The notes under the pieces: model-generated
The model's input: only the letters and a program-made list of their open reading frames with translations
The model's database searches: none
Told to the model about the DNA's origin: nothing
Part shown: positions 34,859 through 45,447 of the stretch, in pieces
Position numbering within the stretch: position 1 is the stretch's first letter
Layout of the letters: every line of letters starts with the position of its first letter
Assembly (NCBI GenBank): GCA_024449915.1
Contig: JAMZAV010000322.1
Location: 124,001-188,000, forward strand
From: Sweltsa coloradensis
Taxonomy: Eukaryota; Arthropoda; Insecta; Plecoptera; Chloroperlidae
Direction of reading: 5' to 3'
Length of the DNA: 64,000 bases
Made by a program: the position numbers and the translations under genes

Positions 34859-36088
34859 TAGGGCTGTGCGAATATTCGACTTTCGAATAATATTCGCAAA
34901 TAAATTTTTTTACAATATTCGATTCGAAATTCGAATAGTAACTATTCGAAATTCGAACTGTTTTGGCTTCATTGCGAGTCTCGCGGCAACTGTTACAAAG
35001 CCCGCTAAAAGTGTAAGGAGTTTGAATTTTCGCCGCCAGAGCTCGACTTTGGTATAAGTACAAGAAGTTTACGTTTTCGCCGATAGATCGCGCTAGCGTC
35101 GACTATAAAGAAAAATTTTGTGTATGCAACAAAAATGGCATCAAAACCTTCATAACCTGTCTTTCAACTGCTTCATTGAGATTGTTTTGACGAGTTTTTG
35201 TTGTCTTTGCGGTTTTTTAATGATTAAATTAATTATTTTGGTGTTCTTGTGCTGTATTAAGTTGTGGAAGATGACGACGCATTTGCAAGACATTTTCCTT
35301 CAAGTTCAAACCCCATTTGGGACTTGTTGATCTTTTGACATAGGCCTACTAGCCCTACCTTGGGCCTAGGCCTAGCCCCTGTATAAAATATGTTCTGTTG
35401 ATTGATTCTAGGCCTAGGCTTTGGATTTAGAAAGCCCTAGCCTAGACTAGCAGCTAGGCCTCGGTTTCACTGAAATTAGTGAGCCTAGGCTTAGGCTAGG
35501 CCTCTATCACTTATCTTTGTGATGAGACCAGTCTAGGGCCTAGGCCTAGGTACCTAGGGCATGTTATCAAGTCAGACTTGTCTTGATTTGTGGTAGGCTT
35601 AGGCCTAGGCCTAAGCCAAAGGAATTGGATACACAGAGGCTAGGCCCTCGGTTTAGGCCTAGACTAGGCAAGGGTCTAGGCCTAGGCATGTTATTAAGTC
35701 ACACTTGTCTTGATTTTCAGTAGGACCTAGGCCTAGGCTCAAAATATAAGCCCCTATATTCATCTTAGGCCATCCATGGTCTATGTTTTTTCATTTTGCT
35801 GCAACATCACCCCTGTCAGTCACTTGAAAAGACACGTGGATATGTTTTCTCTTTTAAAGATAGCAAGCCTAAGGTAGGCCTACATACAAATCTTGACGTT
35901 GATCTCGTTTAAATATCAAACACTAATAATAAAACTCAACTTAATGAAAAAATGCTGTTATTTTAATCATTATTCGAAACTATTCGGAAGAAAAAATTAT
36001 TCGTTATTCGAATTCGATATTCGAACTTTTTGCATTTGAATATTCGATATTCGATTCGAACTGAAAAATCACTATTTGCACAGCCCTA
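34859..36088. mobile_element. hAT-like element (1.23 kb)
   Basis: The left end TAGGGCTGTGCGAATATTCG and right end ATTTGCACAGCCCTA are inverted copies with exact 8-bp duplications GTTTCTAG (34851-34858 and 36089-36096). Both subterminal regions are rich in ATTCGAAT words. The interior (about 35340-35730) is packed with TAGGCCTAGGCC. No transposase frame is present. The termini resemble those of 50110-52145. Confidence 0.92.
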
Positions 36089-36096
36089 GTTTCTAG

Positions 36097-36590
36097 TAGT
36101 ACGTCTTAACCAGTGAATTTCTAGGTCTATTAATTGACAATGACATTTAAAATGCCTTCACATATTCCTGCTATTTTAATGAAGTGAGTGCCAGTCTGCA
36201 GGTTTAATTATAAATAAAACATTACTACATCATTGCATTTTCTTAGGCCTGGACCTTGCCCAAAACTTGGTTCTAGAGTTTCTATCATAGATGAGCAACT
36301 CAATCAATTTGAGGTATTTTAACTTACACTTTTTGCGGCATATATTTGTTGGAGTGGGGCCAATAAAATCCTCATCTGAGCAGCTACCATAAAATGATAA
36401 TACATCTTCACATATTACACAAATATTGCACCCGCTTCAAAGATTTTGACGTCCTCACTCACTTCACACGCCACTTCACAAATCACAATCTCACACTTAT
36501 GATCAACGAACGTGGGTTTGAAATTTCCCGCGGGTAGTGTTGCAACAGGTGATACAAACGCACCGCGTATTGGGCGGCGAGTGACAAAGC
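36097..36590. other. unassigned stretch
   Basis: No supported gene or repeat border. Confidence 0.4.
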
Positions 36591-36870
36591 TAACATGTTA
36601 TTGGTTCGTGGATATAGAACAACCTGGAATTGTTTATTTAAGCGTTTTGCGGTAAAATTGGATATAGAACACTATGGATGGGAGAAATGGTGCTTTTGTG
36701 TAATTGGAACAAAATGGAAACGTCAGTATGACCCTTTAAAAAAAGTTTTTTTTTTGCTTTTTTTTTTGCTAAAATGTTAGATAAATGTACATAGAACAAC
36801 CTGGAATGCCTAACTCGATTTTTTCAAAAAATGGATTTAGAACAGTATGGAAATATACCAGCGATTTTAT
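36591..36870 (-). repeat. repeat with recurring GATATAGAACA words
   Basis: GGATATAGAACAACCTGGAAT, GGATATAGAACACTATGG, ACATAGAACAACCTGGAAT and GGATTTAGAACAGTATGGAAATATACCAGCG follow one another. The last is the inverse of the start of the 33204 repeat. It may be the other end of an inverted pair spanning about 33.2-36.9 kb. Confidence 0.5.
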
Positions 36871-37895
36871 AAAATTAATAATGTATGTTTGTTTATGAAA
36901 GCCTCCTCGAGGACAATGATGGAGTTCTGAGATGATCCTATTTTCCAAGCATTGAGCCGCGTTTATCAAGAGTGCAATAATGCACGTACATTGTGACTGT
37001 TCTTACGCACTTGACATTTCGTATTCATTGCCTGCCTGGCTTCGTCGGCACCAGTATCATATTGCGTTACAGCATGCTATGACGGCTGACATATTGAGAT
37101 CTGACAATATTTTATATGACAATTTAAAGAAATATAGTAACTAGGCACCCTCAATCCTCGTTAGTCATAAACACTGTGAATAGTGTTTATATATTGACAA
37201 ATGTAATTGCAACCGTCTGCGGTTTGGAAATTGCATGAATCAAAATGCAATCAGTGAACACTGTCGTTTCAAATTTGCATCTCACATTTATAAAAACATC
37301 TATTTCTGAGAAATGTTTGATAGTAGTATCAACGAACTTTCTGTCCGTTGTTTGGGTCTAGCTAGTGATCTCCAATCTATGTTTAGAGAGGCCTGTCACA
37401 GTGCAACTGCATACCGCTGTAATCACACCATGAGTCACACCCTTCATCCAAGGTCTTCTCCGCACGATCGACTTACTGGTGGCGAGATTCAACTTCAAAT
37501 ATACCGCGGCCGGATGTAGCATCTCTAGCCAGGCGAGTTTTGGCAGCGCAACCGTCGGGGAGAACCGTGAACTACTAGCAGCGTATTATCGATAAGACCG
37601 CGTACCGCTATACTGGCCAGGAACACTAGCGCTAATCAAGTGCCAACACGGGCTTTAGAATAATCTTAATACTTATGTAACAACTAGTCTATGTTTAGCA
37701 AAAATGGACTACGCGGTGAAAACTGTTATAAACTTTAACTGTACTATGTATTGTTATTTGTTGTCCAAATAAATATATAAATAGAAGGTTAATGTAAAAT
37801 TCTTCTTCTATGTTAAAACATCAGGGAGATGAAATTCATATTTCATTCATCATCATGACATAGTCTCAAACACAACAAATTGTAACTACAGTAAT
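36871..37895. other. flank of the UBL-RING gene, no clear exon
   Basis: It should hold the next minus-strand exon if the 37902 donor is used. A plus-strand frame at 37313-37519 has no recognisable domain. On the minus strand a CACCAGTAAGTC donor-like word lies near 37476, but I cannot define an exon. If the last exon is read past the donor, a stop appears 11 codons later (about 37869). Confidence 0.35.
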
Positions 37896-37901
37896 ACTTA
37901 C

Positions 37902-38072
37902 GTAAATTATACGAAAAACAGGACTGTCGCATCTTTTTCCATTTGCCAGTCTGGCTGTGCAATAAGAGAAACTACTGCCACAGCTGGAGCACAGCTTGTG
38001 TCCTCGGCCACATCGGAATATGATTTGTCTACGATACTGGCAAGCGTCACAGGCGTCCGTGATTGGTGTGTC
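37902..38072 (-). CDS. RING/SIAH-like zinc-binding exon of a UBL-RING gene (partial)
   Basis: Minus-strand exon of 171 bp (57 codons, phase 0 at both ends). It is bounded by an acceptor with a pyrimidine-rich tract (TTTTCTTTAG just before 38072) and a consensus donor GTAAGT from 37901. It encodes C-x2-C-x9-C-x3-H-x2-C-x2-C-x6-C, visible as CDACQ, RCGRGHKLCSSC and SYC, followed by a lone Cys nine residues later (GKRCD). The first seven ligands fit a RING of the SIAH type; the usual final C-x2-C is replaced by C-x9-C. RING domains typically recruit E2 enzymes as ubiquitin ligases. That role here is inference, and the altered last pair may mean a different zinc fold. It joins in phase to the UBL exon upstream. 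Confidence 0.7.
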
Positions 38073-38606
38073 CTAAAGAAAACAACAACAAAAATATTAG
38101 TCCTACATTTTTGATATCGTTATTTGGCTTCATATCGAAATATACACAAAAAAATGCAAAATAATTTCGTAATTTTGGTGGAGGTGCGTGCCGGGTAGGT
38201 AGTTCAAATTAAATAAACCTGGCTGGTGCATATGATGGAGGTGCCGGGTCATAAAACGCGATTGTGAGATCGCAAAAATAGTTAAATGGGTTCATGGTGA
38301 TACCTATCAACCCTATTTGGCCACAAAATTAATAATTTTTTGATTTAAAAAAATAAAAAATATTTATATTATATTGAAATTTTTCGTGTGATATCGATAA
38401 TTGAATGATATGTCATGGCCCAGCACTAATGATGATGTACGGTACTATCTATTTGTTTTACTGTAATAAATAATGCTGTCTGATAAATATGTGAACACAA
38501 TTAATGTAAAAATGTTTTCCAAAACACAAACAATGACAAAAGTTTCATTCCCAAATTTTCATAATTGCCTATGCTCGCTAAAAAAAAAATAAGAAATGGT
38601 ACGTAC
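38073..38606 (-). other. intron between the UBL and RING-like exons
   Basis: It begins GTACGTACC on the minus strand (38606 downwards) and ends TTTTCTTTAG (38073), giving phase 0 at both sides. AT-rich, with no inserted element recognised. Confidence 0.6.
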
Positions 38607-38896
38607 AACATTTGCCTCGTTTCTGTTGTAACAATGGTATTGAGATCTCTTCATACTGCTTACACCACCATAAAGTTTCAGGGTCAAGTGAAGAGTAGAC
38701 TCGTTTGTTATAGCATAATCAGAGAGGGTTTTGCTGACATTTAAAGGAAACCCAGCAAAAGTTAGGAGCTGTTCTCCTTCCGGGATTCCATCCTTCTCCT
38801 GAATATTCATACATATTTCCTTTATATAAGTAGTTCTAAGTACATTTACGACAACTGTTTCTCTGGTGTGTTTTCTTATGAAGACTTGGAAGGAAT
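38607..38896 (-). CDS. ubiquitin-like domain exon of a UBL-RING gene (partial)
   Basis: Minus-strand exon of about 290 bp. Its acceptor is TTTTCATTTTGCAG, ending at 38897, and its donor is GTTGTACGT, with the intron starting at 38606. The protein starts near SFQVFIRKHTRETVVV and runs through IQEKDGIPEGEQLLTFAG and TLSDYAITNESTLHL to LKLYGG. This follows ubiquitin closely in order (IQ-K-GIP, the LIFAG-like strand, LSDY, STLHL, terminal GG). The GG is followed by more protein (VSSMKRSQYHC), so it is an integral domain and not a processed monomer. The ATG at 38918 is in the presumed intron, so it is probably not the start. An upstream exon should exist, but the sequence beyond 39024 is repeat and Ty3/gypsy. 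Confidence 0.8.
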
Positions 38897-39023
38897 CTGC
38901 AAAATGAAAAACACACAAAAATTACAAAATGAACCTGTCATTGTTCTATGTAATCTTATTTTTATTTCATTGGAAAATTCCAGACTAGGCCTGTACATAA
39001 AATGTAGAAACGAAAAGGATCAA

Positions 39024-39122
39024 GGATCAATTTTAAACAAGTGACAAGGGTAAAATGAGATGAGTACCCATGTAGAATGTACGTAGTAGTAAGCTTTAAC
39101 TTCAGCTTCGAAGGGCGCCGCA
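39024..39122 (+). repeat. 99-bp direct repeat, left of the gypsy element
   Basis: From GGATCAATTTTAAACAAGTG to AAGGGCGCCGCA. It differs by one base from 44087-44185. It ends 3 bp before the 5' LTR, while the other copy starts immediately after the 3' LTR. Confidence 0.9.
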
Positions 39123-39125
39123 TCC

Positions 39126-39346
39126 TGTCATGTATGTTATGTATCTACATCATGTATGTTGTCACGGCCCGACCCCGCCTACCCCTCACTGTACGAGGTC
39201 GGCCAGTGATAGACCGGCTCTCGGCTCGCAATCGTTCGAGCGAGTCGCTGGGTGAAACATGTACTGTCTGCTACAATAAATCAAGGTCTGTAACTGTACT
39301 CTTTATCTATTGTCTTATCCCTGTTTGGAGGTTCCCGAACATAATA
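39126..39346 (+). repeat. 5' LTR of a Ty3/gypsy element
   Basis: TGTCATGTATGTTATGTATC through to CCCGAACATAATA, 221 bp, matched by 43864-44086 with about seven substitutions and a 2-bp indel (about 96% alike by eye). AATAAA at about 39276 could be its polyadenylation signal. The right boundary is uncertain by a few bases, because the LTR could also end at the CA of GAACA. Confidence 0.9.
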
Positions 39347-39360
39347 TTTGGCGACGAGTA
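39347..39360 (+). promoter_or_regulatory. putative primer binding site
   Basis: TTTGGCGACGAGTA directly follows the 5' LTR, where a tRNA 3' end would prime minus-strand synthesis. The TGGCGAC form resembles that of several animal Mag/SURL-type gypsy elements. The matching tRNA was not determined. Confidence 0.55.
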
Positions 39361-39527
39361 AATTGGAAATAATTTCGGTATGGAAAATTATCGTCAGTCT
39401 TCTCACGACAACATAGCGTCTGCTCGGAAACGCCCCCAAATTAGGCCTAGTCTCGAACGTTCCGTCAGTCAGCACGTCATTGGAGATTAAGTCAAGTGCA
39501 AGTTAAGTCTTCAAATCAAGCCTAGCT

Positions 39528-40220
39528 ATGGGTGAGAAAAAGTCACCGATTATTGGTTCTATGGACGCTTTTTCGTCAGAAACGGAAGATATAGTGTCAT
39601 ATTTAGAACGTTTGGAACAGTTCTTCGTGCTAAATGACATAGTTGCTGACAAGGTCAGAGTGCCAATGTTTATAACATTGTGTGGTGCGCCTACATATGC
39701 AATCCTCAAAAATGTGTTAATGCCTAGAAAGCCGTCGGCAGTAACTTTTACGGAAATTACAACCGTTCTCAAGCAACATTTCGCCCCGAAACGTCTAGTA
39801 ATCTCAGAGCGTTATCGCTTCCATTGTTGTAAACAAAAAGAAGGTGACTCAATAGGTAATTTTATTGTGACTATCAAGCAGTTATCTGAACACTGCGAGT
39901 TCAATAATTTTCTTAATGAAGCGCTTCGGGATCGACTAGTATGTGGCCTACAATCAGATAGTATTAGGCGAAAACTGTTGATGGAGAAGTCTTTAACGTT
40001 TGAGGAAGCTAGTTCGATAGCTCTTAACATGGAACTAGTGGAAAGTCAATCAAAGTTGTCACAAGTAAACGTCCATCAAGTCCCGCAACGGTTAGATCGT
40101 CCCGGACAACGTAATAAACGCCGTGAACATCAAGATAAAAACCGAGGGAAACCCCCGTCTGTCTTCAAGTCAAGTCAGAGCTTCAAGGTCATGTCGCCGC
40201 TGCGGTCGTTCGCACAATGA
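39528..40220 (+). pseudogene. gypsy gag (capsid-like) region
   Basis: An open frame of 230 codons whose middle has the retrotransposon gag pattern (YLERLEQFFVLND, then a FHCCKQKEGDSIGNFI segment and LRDRLVCGL). In the family this protein forms the particle that packages RNA. The frame ends at a stop at about 40220, and the downstream zinc knuckle is in another frame, so a frameshift has broken it. Confidence 0.85.
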
Positions 40221-40310
40221 AGAAAAGTGTCCCGCGTGCGAGTGGGAGTGTTTTGTCTGTCGAAAAAAAGGTCACAGTCGAAAGTGTGTAAATATCGTAA
40301 AGTCAACGAT
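40190..40310 (+). pseudogene. gypsy nucleocapsid zinc knuckles
   Basis: In the frame starting at 40123, CRRCGRSHNEEKC (C-x2-C-x3-H-x4-C) is followed by CFVCRKKGHSRKC (C-x2-C-x4-H-x3-C). CCHC knuckles of this kind bind element RNA. The frame differs from gag, consistent with a small indel near 40190. Confidence 0.75.
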
Positions 40311-40463
40311 GTCACCGATGACGAGTCTAGTGCACAAAGTGATTCAGATGTCAGTCAGTCAGTCAGTGGTGTAATGGGTGTGAACACGAAAGTCACTAAA
40401 ATTGTGGGTAAACGTGGTATAACAGTGTTAAAAATATAAACCCAGTAGAAAAGAAAGGGACCT

Positions 40464-40766
40464 TTGTTAGTAAACCTTCAAGTTGAAAATCAAAATATAA
40501 CTTTTGAGGTTGACACCGGAGCAAGTGTCAGCATAGTGTCAGCTGATACTTACTTTAGCTGTCTGAGTCACATGCAATTAAATACATGTGATCTCACCCT
40601 AAAGTCAGTCACGGGTGATAAACTAGAAGTATTAGGTGAAGTCACGGTCAAGGTCAAGACTGGAAATAGTCCCAGTCAAAAGTTGAACTTAATAGTATGT
40701 GAGTCAAAAAAGAAGCTTAAACCACTTCTAGGTCGTCCCTGGTTAGATAGTCTGTCCCCCAGTTGA
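40464..40766 (+). pseudogene. gypsy aspartic protease
   Basis: It has the active-site motif FEVDTGASVSIVS near the start and a LLGRPWLD segment near the end, typical of retropepsin-like proteases that cut the polyprotein. It ends with a stop at 40766, before the RT. Confidence 0.85.
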
Positions 40767-40999
40767 AGAGAGATTCTATCGGTGAATTCGGAAAACATTG
40801 ACCCGGTTTATGTCAATGAATACCAAATGATTAAGCTAAATGAGGAAGATATTTCCAAAGTCTCCGTGGATTATGGGGTCACTGCCATCGAACCCTTAGT
40901 AGATGCCAAGGTCGTACAAAAGAGTTAGCAGAAAAATTTCCCAAAGTTTTTACTGACGACAAGTCTGGCTGTATAAAGGAGTTCAAGGCCAATCTAGTC

Positions 41000-41640
41000 C
41001 TCAAGGAGGAAGTCACCCCAATATTTCACAAACCTTACCATTTGCCCTATGCTTTGAAAAATGAAGTCAAACAACAATTGGATGAAATGGTTGAGTCTGG
41101 AACCTTAGTCCCCGTTCGTCACTCCGAATGGGCGTCTCCAATTGTTTGCGTACCCAAAGCTAACGGCAAGTTAAGAATATGTGTAGATTTTAAAGGTACA
41201 TTAAACCCTGCCCTAAGGACAGATTTCTACCCTTTACCCAAGTTAGAGGATAGGATGTGTTTGCGTCTTTAGCGGGCGGCAAGGTGTTTTCAGTCATAGA
41301 TTTCAAAAATGCGTATTTGCAATTACCTGTAGGTTCCGAGTCCCAACAGTATTTGACAATCAACACAGAGTTTGGCCTGTTCAAATATACCAGACTCGCC
41401 TTTGGAGTCTCGAGTAGCCCTGGAATTTTTCAGTCAGTCATGGAACAAATTTTGAAAGATTTACCTTGGGTCACATGTTATTTAGACGATATTCTCGTGA
41501 CAGGTAAGGATCTAGAAGAGTGTAAAAGAAATGTTGAATTGGTTTTATCACGACTAAACGAATATAATGTAAAAGCCAACTTAGAAAAATGTACATATTT
41601 TGTAAACAAGTCAACTATTAGGTCATTCATTACGGGGTGA
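41000..41640 (+). pseudogene. gypsy reverse transcriptase
   Basis: Two overlapping frames cover the domain. The first (about 41042-41272) has SEWASPIVCVPKANGKLRIC and FYPLPKLED. The second (41257-41640) has SVIDFKNAYLQLPV, RLAFGVSSSPGIFQ and the catalytic YLDDILVTG. A one-base shift at about 41255-41270 separates them. Copies the element RNA in the family; broken here. Confidence 0.9.
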
Positions 41641-42300
41641 TGGTATCCGCCCTTTGATTGAGAAAATGTCCGCCATTATTGAAGCCAAGGAACCGAGTAA
41701 TGTAACTGAACTTCGCTCTTATATTGGCATGCTAAATTTTTACAACCGTTTCTTGCCAATTTAACTTCTCTCTTAAAACCCTTGTACAATCTCACTAAGA
41801 AAGGTTGGGAATGGTCCTGGCCAGCAAGCTGCGCAAAGTCGTTTGCGGATAGCAAAAAGTTGTTGTCAAATAATAATTTGTTAGTCCATTATGATCACCA
41901 GCTACCCCATAGTAGTCTCAGCTGATGCATCGCCTTATGGTGTAGGCGGAGTTCTTAGCACGTCATAGATGGAATAGAAAAAACCTGTCATGTTTGTGTC
42001 TAGTACACTCATGCTACCAACAGAAGTATAGTCAGCTCGATAGAGAGGCCTTAGCGTTGATTTTTGCAGTAAAGCGTTTCCATAAATACCGTTTGGAAGC
42101 CCTTTACTTTAGCTACGAATCACCAACCCTTGAGACATTTTTTGCTGTGAACAAAAGTATTCCCACGGTTGCGGCATCAAGGCTTCAAAGATGGGCTATA
42201 ATATTGTCTGCCTATAATTACAAAATCATGTATTGCAAGGCATCCTTGATGTGTCCTGCAGATTGCCCTGTCAAGGCTGCCAATACAAAAAGAGCTTATT
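41641..42300 (+). pseudogene. gypsy RT thumb and RNase H
   Basis: Fragments in several frames: LRSYIGMLNFYNRFLP (about 41710-41760), a SADASPYGVGG block with a catalytic Asp (about 41918), and SQLDREALALIFAVKRFHKY (41994-42302 frame). Several stops and indels. Confidence 0.8.
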
Positions 42301-42429
42301 GAGGATGAAACTATAATGGAGGTAAATAGTGAGTTCCCGTTAACTTTTGTTGAAATTGCAAGAGAAACCAGCTTGGATCAAACACTGTCCAAGGTTTTGA
42401 ATTTTACTAGGATGGTTGGCCAAACCATG

Positions 42430-43208
42430 TTACGGATGTAGCTTTAGTACCATTTTTCAAGAGAAGGTTTGAATTATCTGTAGAACAACATTGTATCCTA
42501 GCAGGTTGTAAGGTTGTAATACCCTCATCATTACAAGAAATGCTGTTAGATATGCTACATGAGCAACACCCAGGCATAGTTTGTATGAAGGCATTAGCTA
42601 GAAACTGTATGCTGGTGGCGTCACTCAATAATGATATTGAACAAAAGGTGAAATCATGCGAAGAATGTCAATAGTTAACTTTAAACCAAGCTTAATGTTA
42701 CTGTAAAATGGCCAAAGGTAGAACCCTGGTACAGAGTACATATAGATTTTTTTGTTAAGGATAAAAACACCTTCTAATATTAATAGGACAGTGCGTCTAG
42801 ATGGATAGATGTGTGGCAAATGTCACAAGGCACTGATGCTAAAGCAGTTATTAAAAAGTTAGCCCATTGTTTAAGCATGTTCGGTTATCCCCATCAATTG
42901 GTATCCGATAATGGACCCCCATATAATTCTATTGAATTTGTAAATTTTGTTCTTTACATGGAATAACTGTAGTTAAAAGTCCTCCCTACCACCCAAATTC
43001 AAACGGTGCCGTGGAAAGAGCAGTACAAACGATAAAGAAATCTTTATCAAAGGAGCTTAAGTTAAAAACCTTATCGGGTTCTAAAAGTCAGATTCAAGAG
43101 ATATTGAACAAACATACTATTGACTTACCGGACTACACCGATGTCGGACAAAGATATCAGCCCGTCAGAGCTTTTATTAAACGAAAACCTCGAACGCTGC
43201 TATCTTGA
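42430..43208 (+). pseudogene. gypsy integrase
   Basis: The N-terminal zinc-binding segment is partly readable (LHEQHPGI ... KSCEEC). Core pieces are WYRVHIDFF (about 42724), LVSDNGPPY (about 42897) and YHPNSNGAVERAVQTIKK (about 42985-43045), giving the Asp, Asp and Glu of the DDE site in separate frames. Would join element DNA to the chromosome in an active copy; here it is shattered by frameshifts. Confidence 0.8.
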
Positions 43209-43863
43209 TTAAACCACACTATGGTGATGTTCCGTTCTCAACAAAGCTTTTAAATTCATTGAAAACAGTGAAGTACTGGTAAGAGTACAACCACAAAACA
43301 AACCAGAGCATGGAGTCATAAAAAATGTCTGAGTGCCACAACATATCTAGTGGAGATAGGTGCGTCAGATCCGCATGGTACATATGAATCAAATGAAACC
43401 CTATGTAAAAAGTTCCTATACCCAACAGTATTCCACAACCAACAATCCAAAATGAATCGTCATACCCGTTGTACAGTCACCACCAGTCATGAAGAACCCA
43501 ACTCCATCTCCTGTCGGTCAGCACCCACCCCCAGCACCTCATCAGCAGGGGCCAAAACAGTCACCCCTCCATTGTGCCACATAGTCCGATCAACCGAAGT
43601 CCAAACCTACCCCAAACTCAGCCTATAGTGACAACTCCTGTACTGAGACGATCCAGCAGAAATGTAAAACCCCCACTCAAGTTGAATTTGTAAAACTAAC
43701 CGGCAAATCTGTAATGTATTGAATTTAATTGCAGTTGTATCGATATTATAAATTTTATTGTCTTATATTACGCATAATTTTTATGATTAGTGGTATTGTA
43801 TAAATTGTATTATCTTTATAACATATACACCATAGGCCTATTCAAATTCTAGTAAGGGAGGAA
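43209..43863 (+). mobile_element. gypsy 3' internal region with polypurine tract
   Basis: No envelope-like protein is seen. The region ends with the purine-rich AAGGGAGGAA (43854-43863) directly before the 3' LTR, the expected primer for plus-strand synthesis. Confidence 0.7.
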
Positions 43864-44086
43864 TGTCATGTATGTTATGTATCTACATCATGTATGTTAC
43901 GTCACGGCCCGACCCCGCCTACCCCTCACTGTACGAGGTCGGCCAGTGATAGACCGGGTCTCGTCTCGCAGTCGTTCGAGCGAGTCGCTGGGTGAAACAT
44001 GTACTGTCTGCTACAATAAATCAAGGTCTGTAACTGTTCTCTTTATCTATTGTCTTTTCCCTGTTTGGAGGTTCCCGAACATAATA
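43864..44086 (+). repeat. 3' LTR of the Ty3/gypsy element
   Basis: Begins TGTCATGTATG and ends CCCGAACATAATA; partner of 39126-39346. The whole element is about 4.96 kb, short for gypsy elements with env, which fits the absence of an env gene. Confidence 0.9.
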
Positions 44087-44185
44087 GGATCAATTTTAAA
44101 CAAGTGACAAGGGTAAAATGAGATGAGTACCCATGTGGAATGTACGTAGTAGTAAGCTTTAACTTCAGCTTCGAAGGGCGCCGCA
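44087..44185 (+). repeat. 99-bp direct repeat, right of the gypsy element
   Basis: Starts at the base after the 3' LTR. One mismatch against 39024-39122 (TGTGGAATG against TGTAGAATG). It runs into the 240-bp repeat that starts GGGCGCCGCAG. Confidence 0.9.
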
Positions 44186-44412
44186 GACAAGCCGCGGCGC
44201 GCTACACACTCAGGCACCTTTTACAGCAAGCAGAGTTGGGGTGATTTCGAGGTGTTACCCAGCCGACATGAAACGTGAAACTATCAAAATCGAGGGAATT
44301 TAGGTACCTGACAACACATGCCAAATTTGGTTGGGGTACGAGCATTCTTTCTCGGTGAAAAAATGGCTTGAAACATGCTCAAAATCACTTTAAGGATGTT
44401 AGCTTTGTTTAT
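44175..44412 (+). repeat. 240-bp dispersed repeat 'GGGCGCCGCAG', copy 1
   Basis: From GGGCGCCGCAGACAAGCCGCGG through GAGTTGGGGTGATTTCGAGG and TTTAGGTACCTGACAACACA to AAACATGCTCAAAATCACTT. Copies at 45096-45345 and 53158-53425. Confidence 0.8.
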
Positions 44413-45095
44413 CCACTAAGCGCGCCACTGAGCTGACAGGCAGCACAGCGTGGTGAGAGCTGACAAAACAAATGTCGGGCTTCGCCCGCGCTGTCGTAAT
44501 AGAATTAACGGGGATCGAGTTATTAAATATATCGAAGGACCCTCTCTAAAGCCATTTGTACACGTTCTTGAGAAAATGTTTTAAAAAAACAGACCCCCGG
44601 CGGTTTCTCTTATTAGGTTGTTTGTGCAGTTGCAAATTATCCTTAAAATTGGCTCTGGAGGGTGGGTTATCTCAAGTCGATGACCAGAGCTCGCCTCTAG
44701 TTTTGGGGAGTAAAATAATTCCCTGCGAGATGGACTTTACTTTCTTTTTTGATTTTACGATTAGCAAAGGAATGCTCTGGGCCTAGCCTACATACAAGTG
44801 TGTTAGCTTCCAATCCACACACCTCCACGGTATTTTTAAAGCAAGGTGCAAGGCCTGGACATATTTCCTTTTATAAAACAATTTATATATTTATAGCTTA
44901 GGTTCAACATGTAATTTGAAAATTAAAATAAAAATAAAAATAGCACGACACGTTGTATTATGAACATATCTGGGGATGTGTATAGGATACATCTATGAAA
45001 TTTAAATAAAACTGAAAAATATAGACAGAAAAAAGCTATATGGAGAAATTAATTTGTATAGGCTATGCCTATCAAACTGATCTAGGTGACCGTTA
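44413..45095. other. unassigned, includes a known repeat piece
   Basis: 44686-44784 matches the GAGCTCGCCTCTAG repeat of 34.7 kb. A CGGGCTTCGCCCG hairpin lies at about 44478. No gene. Confidence 0.45.
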
Positions 45096-45345
45096 GGGCG
45101 CCGCAGCCAAGCCGCGGTGTGCTACACACTCAAACACCTTATATAGCAAGCAGAGTTGGAGTGATTTCGAGTGTTACCCAGCCGTCTTGAAACGTGATGT
45201 GAACTTGAAAACTATCAAAATCGAGGGGATTTAGGTACCTGACAACACATGCCAAATTTGGTTGGGGTATATGAGCATTCCTTCTTGGTGAAAAAATGAC
45301 TTGAAACATGCTCAAAATCACTTTATTAAGGGTGTTAGCTACTGC
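45096..45345 (+). repeat. 240-bp dispersed repeat, copy 2
   Basis: Starts GGGCGCCGCAGCCAAGCCGCGG and ends GTTAGCTACTGCTACTACTAC, followed by TAATTCGTCAGTTTCAAT. The same (CTA)n plus TAATTCGTCAG junction is found inverted at about 54880-54895. Confidence 0.8.
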
Positions 45346-45379
45346 TACTACTACGGTCTAATTCGTCAGTTTCAATCGG

Positions 45380-45447
45380 CCCGCGATTCTGACCAAACGA
45401 GTGGGGCAACAACGTTCATAATTTACATGGACATTAAGGTAATAGTG
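45380..45447 (+). repeat. 'GATTCTGACCAAACGGGTGGGGC' repeat segment
   Basis: GATTCTGACCAAACGAGTGG through ACATGGACATTAAGGTAATAGTGA. Related segments lie at about 47660-47710, 49540-49615, 49711-49790 and inverted at about 54795-54880. In the 47-50 kb copies it is part of the Helitron-like element, so this may be a fragment of that family. Confidence 0.65.

Noticed and set aside
37313..37519. Plus-strand 68-codon gene with AATAAA at about 37767
   Set aside because: No domain, no convincing splice sites, and the neighbouring real exons are on the other strand.
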